Of a stretch of 11,269 bases of DNA, positions 1 through 6,030 are shown one piece after another. Under the pieces are notes generated by a model. The model searched no databases and was not told the origin of the DNA. It saw only the letters and a list, made by a program, of their open reading frames with translations. Source of the DNA: an uncultured Clostridia bacterium (GTDB lineage Bacteria; Bacillota; Clostridia; Oscillospirales; Acutalibacteraceae); assembly GCA_937898195.1 (NCBI GenBank), contig CALEJD010000025.1:1-11269 (forward strand), in the 5' to 3' direction. Made by a program: the position numbers and the translations under genes. Within the stretch, counting starts at the first letter, position 1, and each line of letters opens with the position of its first letter.

Positions 1-15
1 GAAGCAGAAGCACCG

Positions 16-51
16 ACCGAACCGGCAGGTGAGACTCGCCAGCCCCTACGA
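16..51. repeat. REP-like palindromic element, copy A
   Basis: A GC-rich island in AT-rich DNA. The core GGCAGGTGAG-A-CTCGCCAGCC folds on itself, with one mismatch and one wobble. It ends in CCCCTACGAA, the inverse of the TTxGTAGGGG start of the two elements at 7481-7555. The shared layout is GTAGGGG, a palindromic body, then C/G-rich closing bases. I infer a dispersed intergenic repeat of the kind common in clostridial genomes. Its left border is uncertain because the window begins here. A reading frame stays open from base 1 to the stop at 115-117, so the element could sit in the tail of a gene, but nothing recognisable is encoded. Confidence 0.5.
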
Positions 52-94
52 ATTTTATCCCGACAAATTCAAATTAAAGTAACAAGCTATTTGC

Positions 95-123
95 TTGACT
101 TTTACCCCTTAAAATGATAATAT
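95..123 (+). promoter_or_regulatory. Promoter of tRNA-Leu
   Basis: TTGACT (95-100) is followed by a 17-base spacer and TAATAT (118-123), which is preceded by TG at 115-116 (extended -10). The tRNA 5' end at 146 lies about 15 bases downstream of the expected start site. Overlapping alternatives, GATAAT (116-121) and TATTAT (121-126), have poorer spacing. Confidence 0.6.
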
Positions 124-145
124 TATCAAGCATTTTATAATATAT

Positions 146-233
146 GCGGATGTGACGGAACTGGCAGACGTGCAGGCCTCAGACACCTGTGGATATTACT
201 TCCTTGTGGGTTCAAGTCCCATCGTCCGCACCA
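146..233 (+). tRNA. tRNA-Leu (anticodon CAG)
   Basis: A complete 88-base class II tRNA with encoded CCA. The acceptor GCGGATG (146-152) pairs with CGTCCGC (223-229), followed by discriminator A and CCA (231-233). The D-arm contains the Leu-typical GACGGAACTGGCAGACG. The anticodon stem is 173-177/185-189 with a C-A mismatch at the loop end, and the loop has CAG at 180-182. The long variable arm (GGA...TCC) marks a Leu or Ser tRNA, and the anticodon makes it Leu, reading CUG. The T-arm is GTGGG-TTCAAGT-CCCAT (206-222). A terminator follows directly. Its 3' end is repeated downstream, see 374-409. Confidence 0.95.
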
Positions 234-240
234 ATATCGA

Positions 241-266
241 AAAGTCCACTTTTGTGGGCTTTTTAA
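241..266 (+). terminator. Terminator of tRNA-Leu
   Basis: AAAGTCCAC (241-249) pairs with GTGGGCTTT (254-262) through nine pairs, one of them a wobble, around a TTTT loop, followed by more T residues. It lies 8 bases after the CCA end. Its CACTTTTGTG core recurs in the terminator at 411-449. Confidence 0.8.
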
Positions 267-284
267 TATTTAAAAGATAAAAGT

Positions 285-397
285 TGGGACTTGAACCCTT
301 GGGTTTTGCCGTTAAGAAAACGATATGGTATATCGTTTTTAGGCAAAAGCACAATACGAATCCCCCATTCGCATTGTGGGCTATAATTCAAGTCCCA
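285..397 (+). other. Hairpin-rich region with inverted T-arm sequence; possible structured RNA
   Basis: TGGGACTTGAACCC at 285-298 is the reverse complement of bases in the tRNA T-arm. Bases 285-295 can pair perfectly with TTCAAGTCCCA at 387-397 (11 bp). They enclose two hairpins. The first is TTTTGCC/GGCAAAA (304-310/342-348) extended by AAAACGATAT/ATATCGTTTT (317-326/330-339) on a 3-base loop. The second is AGC..CAAT..CGAAT (348-361) against ATTCG..ATTG..GCT (366-382). Together they would form a three-way junction followed by a terminator. No reading frame of note is present. It may be a decayed insertion in a tRNA copy or a genuine small RNA. I cannot tell which from one sequence. Confidence 0.4.
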
Positions 398-409
398 TCG
401 TCCGCACCA
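374..409 (+). repeat. Direct repeat of the tRNA-Leu 3' end (att-like or tRNA remnant)
   Basis: Bases 387-409 repeat 211-233 (T-loop through CCA) without a mismatch over 23 bases. TTGTGGG at 374-380 also repeats 204-210, separated here by a 6-base insertion CTATAA (381-386). No matching 5' tRNA half lies upstream, so this is not a second functional tRNA. Such 3'-end copies are the classic footprint of tyrosine-recombinase integration into a tRNA gene, but no integrase or element lies between the copies. The following terminator also resembles the tRNA's own, so a decayed tandem tRNA copy is the alternative. Confidence 0.7.
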
Positions 410-410
410 A

Positions 411-449
411 ATATAGAGTTCACACTTTTGTGTGGCTCTATATCTTTTT
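411..449 (+). terminator. Terminator after the second tRNA tail
   Basis: ATATAGAG (411-418) pairs with CTCTATAT (436-443) and CACAC (421-425) with GTGTG (430-434) around a TTTT loop. CTTTTTG follows. The CACTTTTGTG core is shared with the terminator at 241-266, which supports common descent of the two tails together with their terminators. Confidence 0.7.
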
Positions 450-459
450 GTTAATAATA

Positions 460-488
460 GATGGGGCTTGAACCCATCATCCTCACCA
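460..488 (+). repeat. Third, degenerate tRNA-Leu tail with inverted T-loop
   Basis: CCCATCATCCTCACCA (473-488) matches the tRNA end CCCATCGTCCGCACCA at 14 of 16 bases. Before it stands GATGGG-GCTTGAA-CCCATC (460-478), a 6-bp stem with a 7-base loop. Flipping the loop gives TTCAAGC, a T-loop like that of the tRNA. This suggests inversion of the loop between the stem's inverted repeats, or recombination with an opposite-strand copy. Confidence 0.5.
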
Positions 489-524
489 AAAAAGCAGTTT
501 GAGAAATTCTCAAACTGCTTTTTT
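488..524. terminator. Bidirectional terminator, tRNA region / MMPL gene
   Basis: A perfect 18-bp inverted repeat centred on base 506 (AAAAAAGCAGTTTGAGAA and its complement). It has A-runs and T-runs at the two ends, so it can stop transcription from both sides. It lies just after the stop codon of the minus-strand MMPL gene and closes the tRNA-side array. Confidence 0.85.
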
Positions 525-528
525 ATGT

Positions 529-3500
529 TTATTTGTCCTTATTCTTTTGTTTGCTTATCAGTTTGTCAAAGGTTGCCGTAACACCCGGTAATACAAAGAG
601 TATCAACAAGGTTGCTGAAAGTGCACCGATTGAAATTGTCTGGCAAATCTGTGCGATTGTCGGGTCAACAGGGCTAAATCCGATTGCACCAGTAACCACA
701 ATCATAATAAGACCTGATGTGAGAATAGTGTGAATTGAGCCTTCATATGCTGCCTTGATTGAATCTTTAATATCCATTGTCTTTCGGCTTTCACGATAAT
801 AGTTTGTGAACAAAATCGCATAGTCGATTGTAGCACCCATAAGGATACATTGAACAATAAGCAATGCAAGATAATAAATGCTGTATCCCATAAGTCCGTT
901 GACTGTCATTGTGAGATAAACACCGCATTGAACAAGCAACACGAGAAGAGCAGGAATTGACAATGAGCGGAATGTAAGTGCAACAACAATGAAAATTGCA
1001 ACTGCTGTGAGAATAGTTATAAACAACAATTCTTTATCAAAGCTCTGCTCCATTTCATAACTCATTGGTGTGTTGCCGATGAAATAATAATCATTCTTAA
1101 GATTATCACCACAGAAAGCTGAAAGCTCATCCATAAATGCTGTTGTTTCTGCTGATTCAACAGGAAGTGAAGTTTCAATCATCATAAGAGAATGATTGTT
1201 GCCTAAAAGCTGATTGATTGCACCATCAAGCTGGGTTTTCATATCATAAACCTGCTGACGAGTTGCAGAGTCAATCATATTCACAAATCTTGAGTCATTG
1301 AGAAGATTATCTGAAACATAAGAGAACATTTCTTCAATGGTCAATTTCCAATCAGGATTGCTTGTCTTTGTACTTGAATAATAAAGACAAAGTACTTCCA
1401 TAGTGTTACTGTCTATCTGGTCAGTGAGAGCACCGAACATAGAAGCAAGCTCTGTTGATGAATATGCTTTATTTGAAACTGCTGCGTCAATAAGTTTTTT
1501 AACACCTTTGAGCATATTTGCAGTTTCTGCATCGAATTGTGATGCATAAGCCTTATTTGGTAACACGTCAGAGATAATAAAGTTAATAAAATTCTGGATT
1601 GAAACTTTCCAACTGCTTGTGTTACCGTGTTCACAGATATAGAGAAGATAAAGTTGTTTGAGTTGTGCAGGTTCCATACCCATTACTTTTGCCAAATCTT
1701 CAGGTGAATATGACTTGCCTTCAACTGTTCCGTTGATAATTTCGTGACCCATTGTCAGTTTCTGCAAATCTTCTGGTGTCATTGCAGATGCCATCATCTC
1801 TTTATTATCAATAATGAAATTTATAAATTCTTGAATTGATAATTTATATTCGCTGCCGATGAACTGCATTGCAAGATATTCTGACATAACCTGTTCATAG
1901 TCAACTACTTCAGGATTCTGTGAATAAACTTTGTGATAAGCATAGAAAAGTTTTACCTTTTCAACATCAACTCCCAAAAGTTGAGACATTGAGTCATATT
2001 GTCTTTTTTCTGTAACAATTTCTTTATTAGTAAATGTTGTTAGCATTCCTAACTGTGATTTTGTTTCGGCATCAAACATTGATGAATATGTTTTATTCTT
2101 TGCAACTTCGTTTACAACAAAATCTGCAAACACCGGCAAGGTCATTGTTCCACAATCTGCGCCACCTTTTTCGCCAAAATAAAGCACCATAAGTTGTTTC
2201 ACTTGTTTTGCGTCCATCGAGAAACTGAGAGCAATTTCTTCGGCTGTCATTGGTGTTGTGAGATTTTGTGGATTTGCAAACAATTCCATTTTATCAATGG
2301 AAGCTTTCATATCACCGCTGATAAATGAAGAGAACATATCGTTGTTCATTACATTGTATTTAATGAAGTTTACCACCTGACTAATTGTCATTGGCAAGGT
2401 TTTACCGTCATTAAAATAGGTGTAATAAACCAAATCAATAAGTGATGAATCAATGGTCATTGGGATTCCCATATCATCAATCATAGACATAAGTCCGCTT
2501 GATGTATATTCTTTGCCGAGAGTGTTTGAATAACTCATTATGTTCTTGACAACATCTTTATTTTCAAACTCTTCAATCACCTTGTTTGCGCTTTCTTCAT
2601 CTTCATTATTATAGAGAAGAATAACAGGGTTTGACGGTGTGAAAACATCTGCTATTGGGTCTTCAGGTGAAATTGAATAAACAATTTTTGTTGTGCTTTG
2701 TAAGAGCGCTGTAACCACAAAGAGAATTGCAAAGAAAATTGCCAAAGGTTTTCTGATTTTATATTGAACTTTTGACAAAAGTCCCATTGGCAAATGCAAC
2801 TCGTTCTTTTCTGTATCTTCAATCTTTTCGTCAAAGATAAGTAACAATGCAGGCAAGACTGTGAGAACACAAATCATACTGCAAAGAACGCCTTTTGCAA
2901 GAACAAGACCTAAGTCCATACCAATCTTAAAGCTCATAAACACAAGCATAATAAGACCGATGACAGTTGTCATACCACTACTCATAATTGATGAAAATGC
3001 ATTTTCCCAAGCATTTTTCATTGCTTCTTCAATATCGTCACACATGAGTTTTTCTTGACGATAACGGTTTGCAAGAATGATTGAATAGTCCATTGAAAGA
3101 ACTAATTGCAATATCGCTACAATTGACATTGTAATCTGAGAAACGCTGCCAAGCACAATATTTGTGCCCATATTAATAGCAATTGCAATGCCAATTGTTG
3201 CCATAAACAATACTGGCTCAAACCACGAACTGCTCATTAAGAAGAGAATTGCAAAAAGAATGATAATAGCAACACCAATTATAATCCAAGGAAGTTCCAT
3301 ACTGCTTGCATTATCATTCATATAATTCATTTTATAATCTTTGAACTGGTCTTCAATTGCTTTTTCAATTGAGAGTTCTTCAGGCGAGCCATATGTATAT
3401 GAAGTATTCACAACAAATTTAGTGTAATTATCTTTGTTGTAATCTTCACTGCCTTCAATGTATGAAACGTTGTCAACATATTCTATATTTTCAAGTTGAT

Positions 3501-3756
3501 TTCGGACTGCATAGATTTCATCCTGACTCAAATCTTCAAACATAACCCTGATTGTCTGTGACATTGCCATTGATGTGAAATCTTCCATCATCACATCAAC
3601 GCCCTGTTTCATTGAAGAATCATCGGGAAGATATTTAGTCATATCCGTATTAATTTCAACTGATGGTATAAGCAAGGCACACCCTACGCAAAGAACTAAC
3701 ATCAACGCAAGAATAACCTTGTGACCATTGACTATGATATTTGCAAAGTTTTTCAA
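529..3756 (-). CDS. MMPL/RND-superfamily membrane protein with internal repeats
   Basis: Probable proton-driven exporter or lipid transporter of the cytoplasmic membrane; the substrate is unknown. I prefer a TTG start at 3756 (about 1075 residues) because GAGGTG lies 6 bases upstream. The frame also extends to a TTG at 3777 and has an ATG at 3771, but neither has an RBS. Residues are counted from 3756. One membrane segment (about 13-31) and an outer domain (about 35-150) precede a helix bundle (about 157-309). The bundle carries the MDYS proton-relay-type motif (D223, Y224). A further segment (about 339-353) leads to a second outer domain (about 360-895) and a second bundle (about 911-1062) with TIDYA (D978). 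The two halves mirror each other as in the family. The second outer domain is much enlarged by about five repeats of roughly 85 residues. It has its own promoter and terminator, so it is likely monocistronic. Confidence 0.88.
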   Translation of the reverse strand: MKNFANIIVNGHKVILALMLVLCVGCALLIPSVEINTDMTKYLPDDSSMKQGVDVMMEDFTSMAMSQTIRVMFEDLSQDEIYAVRNQLENIEYVDNVSYIEGSEDYNKDNYTKFVVNTSYTYGSPEELSIEKAIEDQFKDYKMNYMNDNASSMELPWIIIGVAIIILFAILFLMSSSWFEPVLFMATIGIAIAINMGTNIVLGSVSQITMSIVAILQLVLSMDYSIILANRYRQEKLMCDDIEEAMKNAWENAFSSIMSSGMTTVIGLIMLVFMSFKIGMDLGLVLAKGVLCSMICVLTVLPALLLIFDEKIEDTEKNELHLPMGLLSKVQYKIRKPLAIFFAILFVVTALLQSTTKIVYSISPEDPIADVFTPSNPVILLYNNEDEESANKVIEEFENKDVVKNIMSYSNTLGKEYTSSGLMSMIDDMGIPMTIDSSLIDLVYYTYFNDGKTLPMTISQVVNFIKYNVMNNDMFSSFISGDMKASIDKMELFANPQNLTTPMTAEEIALSFSMDAKQVKQLMVLYFGEKGGADCGTMTLPVFADFVVNEVAKNKTYSSMFDAETKSQLGMLTTFTNKEIVTEKRQYDSMSQLLGVDVEKVKLFYAYHKVYSQNPEVVDYEQVMSEYLAMQFIGSEYKLSIQEFINFIIDNKEMMASAMTPEDLQKLTMGHEIINGTVEGKSYSPEDLAKVMGMEPAQLKQLYLLYICEHGNTSSWKVSIQNFINFIISDVLPNKAYASQFDAETANMLKGVKKLIDAAVSNKAYSSTELASMFGALTDQIDSNTMEVLCLYYSSTKTSNPDWKLTIEEMFSYVSDNLLNDSRFVNMIDSATRQQVYDMKTQLDGAINQLLGNNHSLMMIETSLPVESAETTAFMDELSAFCGDNLKNDYYFIGNTPMSYEMEQSFDKELLFITILTAVAIFIVVALTFRSLSIPALLVLLVQCGVYLTMTVNGLMGYSIYYLALLIVQCILMGATIDYAILFTNYYRESRKTMDIKDSIKAAYEGSIHTILTSGLIMIVVTGAIGFSPVDPTIAQICQTISIGALSATLLILFVLPGVTATFDKLISKQKNKDK

Positions 3757-3792
3757 AGCACAACACCTCATTTGCAAAAACTTTATTTTTTC

Positions 3793-3821
3793 ATTATATC
3801 ACAAAAATATTAATAATCTAT
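3793..3821 (-). promoter_or_regulatory. Promoter of the MMPL gene
   Basis: On the minus strand a perfect TATAAT (plus strand 3793-3798) is preceded by TGA, an extended -10. The -35 match near 3816-3821 is weak. The leader to the TTG start at 3756 is about 30 bases. Confidence 0.5.
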
Positions 3822-3844
3822 TACTAATTGGAAATTTCTACACA

Positions 3845-4969
3845 TTATTTCATTGAAATATACATATTTTTTATATCGTCGTAAGAAAGTGGGATAATAT
3901 TTCTCTCCATAAGTGGTGTCATACTCATTTTTGTAAGAGTTTCGATTTCTTCATCGGCTTCCACACCTATTTCTGTAAGAGTCATTGCCATTCCCATTTG
4001 TTTTTTAAGATTTGTAATGGCATCGGCTAAAGCATAAACGTCAGCAAAGCCACAATCACGAGCAAATTTATTAAGTCTGCCGTTTTCTGCTTCGGCATTA
4101 TATCTTGTGAAGAAATCGAGAGTCATTGCACAAGCCTCGCCGTGTGGTACACCATAGAGATTTGTCAGCGGGAACGAACAAGCGTGGCTACCCGCTGTTC
4201 GTGGATTACTAAATGCCACACCTGCAACAATTGATGCCTCTGCCATTTTTTCTCTTGCCAAGAGATTATCTGGCTCTGTATATGCTTTATATAACCACTG
4301 AAAAACCAATTTTGTAGCGTGAACTGAACAACTTTCACAAATTGGTTGGTGCAAAACGCTCCACACACTTTCTAATGCGTGAGCAAGTACATCAAGACCT
4401 GTTGAAGCGGTCACTTTTGGTGGTACACTGAGCGTTAGTCTTGGGTCAACTATGGCTGCTTTTGGGTACATAAGTGGGTCATTCATTGTTGATTTCACAT
4501 TTTTGCTTAAATCTGTAAGCACAGAAATATTTGTGATTTCACTACCCGTACCACTTGTTGTTGCAACCGCAATCATTGGGATAACTTCGTCTTTATCTAT
4601 GGGTTTGCCACCTGTGTGATAACTTTCGATTATATCGTTACCCTTTGCGATTGCACAGGCCGCTTTGCAACAGTCCATTGGTGAGCCACCACCCAAAGTA
4701 ACGGCAAAATCTGCGTTATTCTCTCTTAAAACTTTAACGCAAGCATTAACATTATCAGTTGTTGGGTTTGGTCTTATATCACTAAAAACTGCCACTAATC
4801 TGCCATTTGAGTTCTGAACGATTTCATCTGCAACACCATTCTTTTTAAGTGTGTTTGAGCAGACGAGCACTCCCCTTTTAAATCCATATTCTTCAATGAT
4901 TTTTGGTAACTCTTTGATTTTATCTGTACCAAAATAAATTTTTACAGGCAATGAAAATTCCCAAGTCAT
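3845..4969 (-). CDS. Iron-containing alcohol dehydrogenase family protein
   Basis: A 374-residue cytoplasmic NAD(P)-dependent dehydrogenase of the Fe-ADH (group III) family, interconverting an alcohol and an aldehyde or ketone; the substrate is not predictable. The N-terminal Rossmann-like domain has the dinucleotide motif GGGSPMD (93-99) and TTSGTGSE (137-144). The C-terminal helical domain holds the four expected metal ligands: D193 and H197 in GLDVLAHALE, H262, and H276 in GVPHGE. Length is normal for a stand-alone family member and nothing is missing. The ATG overlaps the stop of the upstream radical SAM gene in ATGA (4966-4969), so the two are probably translationally coupled. AAGGGAA upstream may serve as RBS. 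Confidence 0.92.
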   Translation of the reverse strand: MTWEFSLPVKIYFGTDKIKELPKIIEEYGFKRGVLVCSNTLKKNGVADEIVQNSNGRLVAVFSDIRPNPTTDNVNACVKVLRENNADFAVTLGGGSPMDCCKAACAIAKGNDIIESYHTGGKPIDKDEVIPMIAVATTSGTGSEITNISVLTDLSKNVKSTMNDPLMYPKAAIVDPRLTLSVPPKVTASTGLDVLAHALESVWSVLHQPICESCSVHATKLVFQWLYKAYTEPDNLLAREKMAEASIVAGVAFSNPRTAGSHACSFPLTNLYGVPHGEACAMTLDFFTRYNAEAENGRLNKFARDCGFADVYALADAITNLKKQMGMAMTLTEIGVEADEEIETLTKMSMTPLMERNIIPLSYDDIKNMYISMK

Positions 4970-5871
4970 ATTTTACACTTCCCTTGAATTATATCTCTTT
5001 TTTCTAATTCTCTATTTATTGTGTTTAACACTTTCTTCTTGTCGGCACTCCATAAAGGCTCGACAAGGTATTTTTTAGGTGCGTCACCCGTTATTCTGTG
5101 GATTACAATATTTTCGGGTATTCTCTCAATGCAAGCAAAGAGAATATCCATATATTCTTCTAAACTTAAAGGTTTTACAAGTCCTTTTTTATAATCTTCA
5201 TAAAGGTCGGTATCTTTAAGAATGTGCAATAGTTGTAATTTTACACCATCAGTTTTGTTTTTGACTGCAAAATCAACGGTTCGGAGTATTTCTTCTTTTG
5301 TTTCATTGGGCAAGCCGATAATAATATGGGTTATTACTGTTACACCTATGCTTTTCAAGTCTTTTACGGCTTTTTCATAGATAGAATTAGGGTAACAACG
5401 ACGGATATACTCTGCAGATTTCTCGTTTGAAGTCTGCAAGCCCAGTTCAATCCAAACAGGTTTGATTTTATTGAGTTTTTCGAGCAATAAAAGCATTTCT
5501 TCGCCCAAACAATCGGGACGAGTGCCAATGGACAATGCCACAATATCGTCACGGTTTATGGCGGTCATAAAGCATTTTTCGAGATAGTTTATGTCACCAT
5601 AAGTGTTAGTAAAGCTTTGAAAATATGCAATATATTTATCTGTTTTTATTTTGTCTTTTACTCTATTTTTTGCATTTTCAATCTGGGTGTTGATGTCAAC
5701 TCCCATTTCTGCAAAATGTGATGAGCCATTGTGACAGAATATGCAACCACGGGTGTCTTTTGTGCCATCTCGGTTGGGGCAGGTGCAACCAATATCCAGC
5801 GCAAGTTTATAAACTTTGCCACCGAATTCGTTACAGAGATATTCATTTAATGAATAATATCTGCCTTGCAT
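4966..5871 (-). CDS. TIGR01212/YhcC-type radical SAM protein
   Basis: A 301-residue radical SAM enzyme of the family of E. coli YhcC, whose reaction is not established as far as I know. The N-terminus, with RYYSLNEYL, the FGGKVYKLALDIG stretch and CPNRDGT, is typical. The cluster ligands are C31, C43 and C46 (C-x11-C-x2-C, the wide spacing of this family, not CxxxCxxC). SIGTRPDCL and ELGLQTSNE further on are characteristic. An ATG at 5883 is in frame, but I choose 5871 because GGGTGAT lies just before it and the best promoter would start transcription close to 5881. It is the first gene of a two-gene unit with the alcohol dehydrogenase. The same function for both is possible but not shown. 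Confidence 0.88.
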   Translation of the reverse strand: MQGRYYSLNEYLCNEFGGKVYKLALDIGCTCPNRDGTKDTRGCIFCHNGSSHFAEMGVDINTQIENAKNRVKDKIKTDKYIAYFQSFTNTYGDINYLEKCFMTAINRDDIVALSIGTRPDCLGEEMLLLLEKLNKIKPVWIELGLQTSNEKSAEYIRRCYPNSIYEKAVKDLKSIGVTVITHIIIGLPNETKEEILRTVDFAVKNKTDGVKLQLLHILKDTDLYEDYKKGLVKPLSLEEYMDILFACIERIPENIVIHRITGDAPKKYLVEPLWSADKKKVLNTINRELEKRDIIQGKCKI

Positions 5872-5886
5872 AAAATCACCCATTTA

Positions 5887-5915
5887 ATTTTACTATAAAT
5901 AATTATTAAATGCAA
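5887..5915 (-). promoter_or_regulatory. Candidate promoter of the radical SAM / alcohol dehydrogenase unit
   Basis: Minus-strand TTGCAT (plus 5910-5915), a 17-base spacer, and TAAAAT (plus 5887-5892). The -35 is weak. The start site would fall near 5880, giving a very short leader and favouring the ATG at 5871. Confidence 0.35.
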
Positions 5916-5946
5916 TAAATACAGATAATATAACCATAATTTGTAA

Positions 5947-5962
5947 TCTTAAAATTTTAAGA
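5947..5962. promoter_or_regulatory. Perfect 16-bp palindrome in a divergent intergenic region
   Basis: TCTTAAAATTTTAAGA lies between the divergent radical SAM and PlsC-like genes, 5 bases upstream of the plus-strand -35. It could be an operator or an AT-rich upstream element. No known operator consensus is matched. Confidence 0.3.
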
Positions 5963-5967
5963 ATTTC

Positions 5968-5996
5968 TTGACAATGTTTAAGATTTACTTTATTCT
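5968..5996 (+). promoter_or_regulatory. Promoter of the PlsC-like gene
   Basis: A perfect TTGACA (5968-5973), an exact 17-base spacer and TATTCT (5991-5996). The leader to the ATG at 6031 is about 28 bases. Confidence 0.7.
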
Positions 5997-6030
5997 TTAA
6001 GTATAAGTTTTATGGGATTTGGTGCAATTT

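Noticed and set aside
1..117. Open frame from base 1 to a TGA at 115-117, opening EAEAPTEPAGE
   Set aside because: It could be the tail of a gene, but it runs through a REP-like palindrome and then overlaps the tRNA promoter. No recognisable protein end is present, and the evidence is too thin to call a CDS.
374..409. A second functional tRNA-Leu
   Set aside because: The 3' half is perfect from the T-loop on, but the T-stem is interrupted by six bases and there is no acceptor 5' strand, D-arm or anticodon arm upstream.
5871..5883. ATG at 5883 as start of the radical SAM gene
   Set aside because: No RBS precedes it, and it would lie at or before the predicted transcription start. GGGTGAT supports the ATG at 5871.
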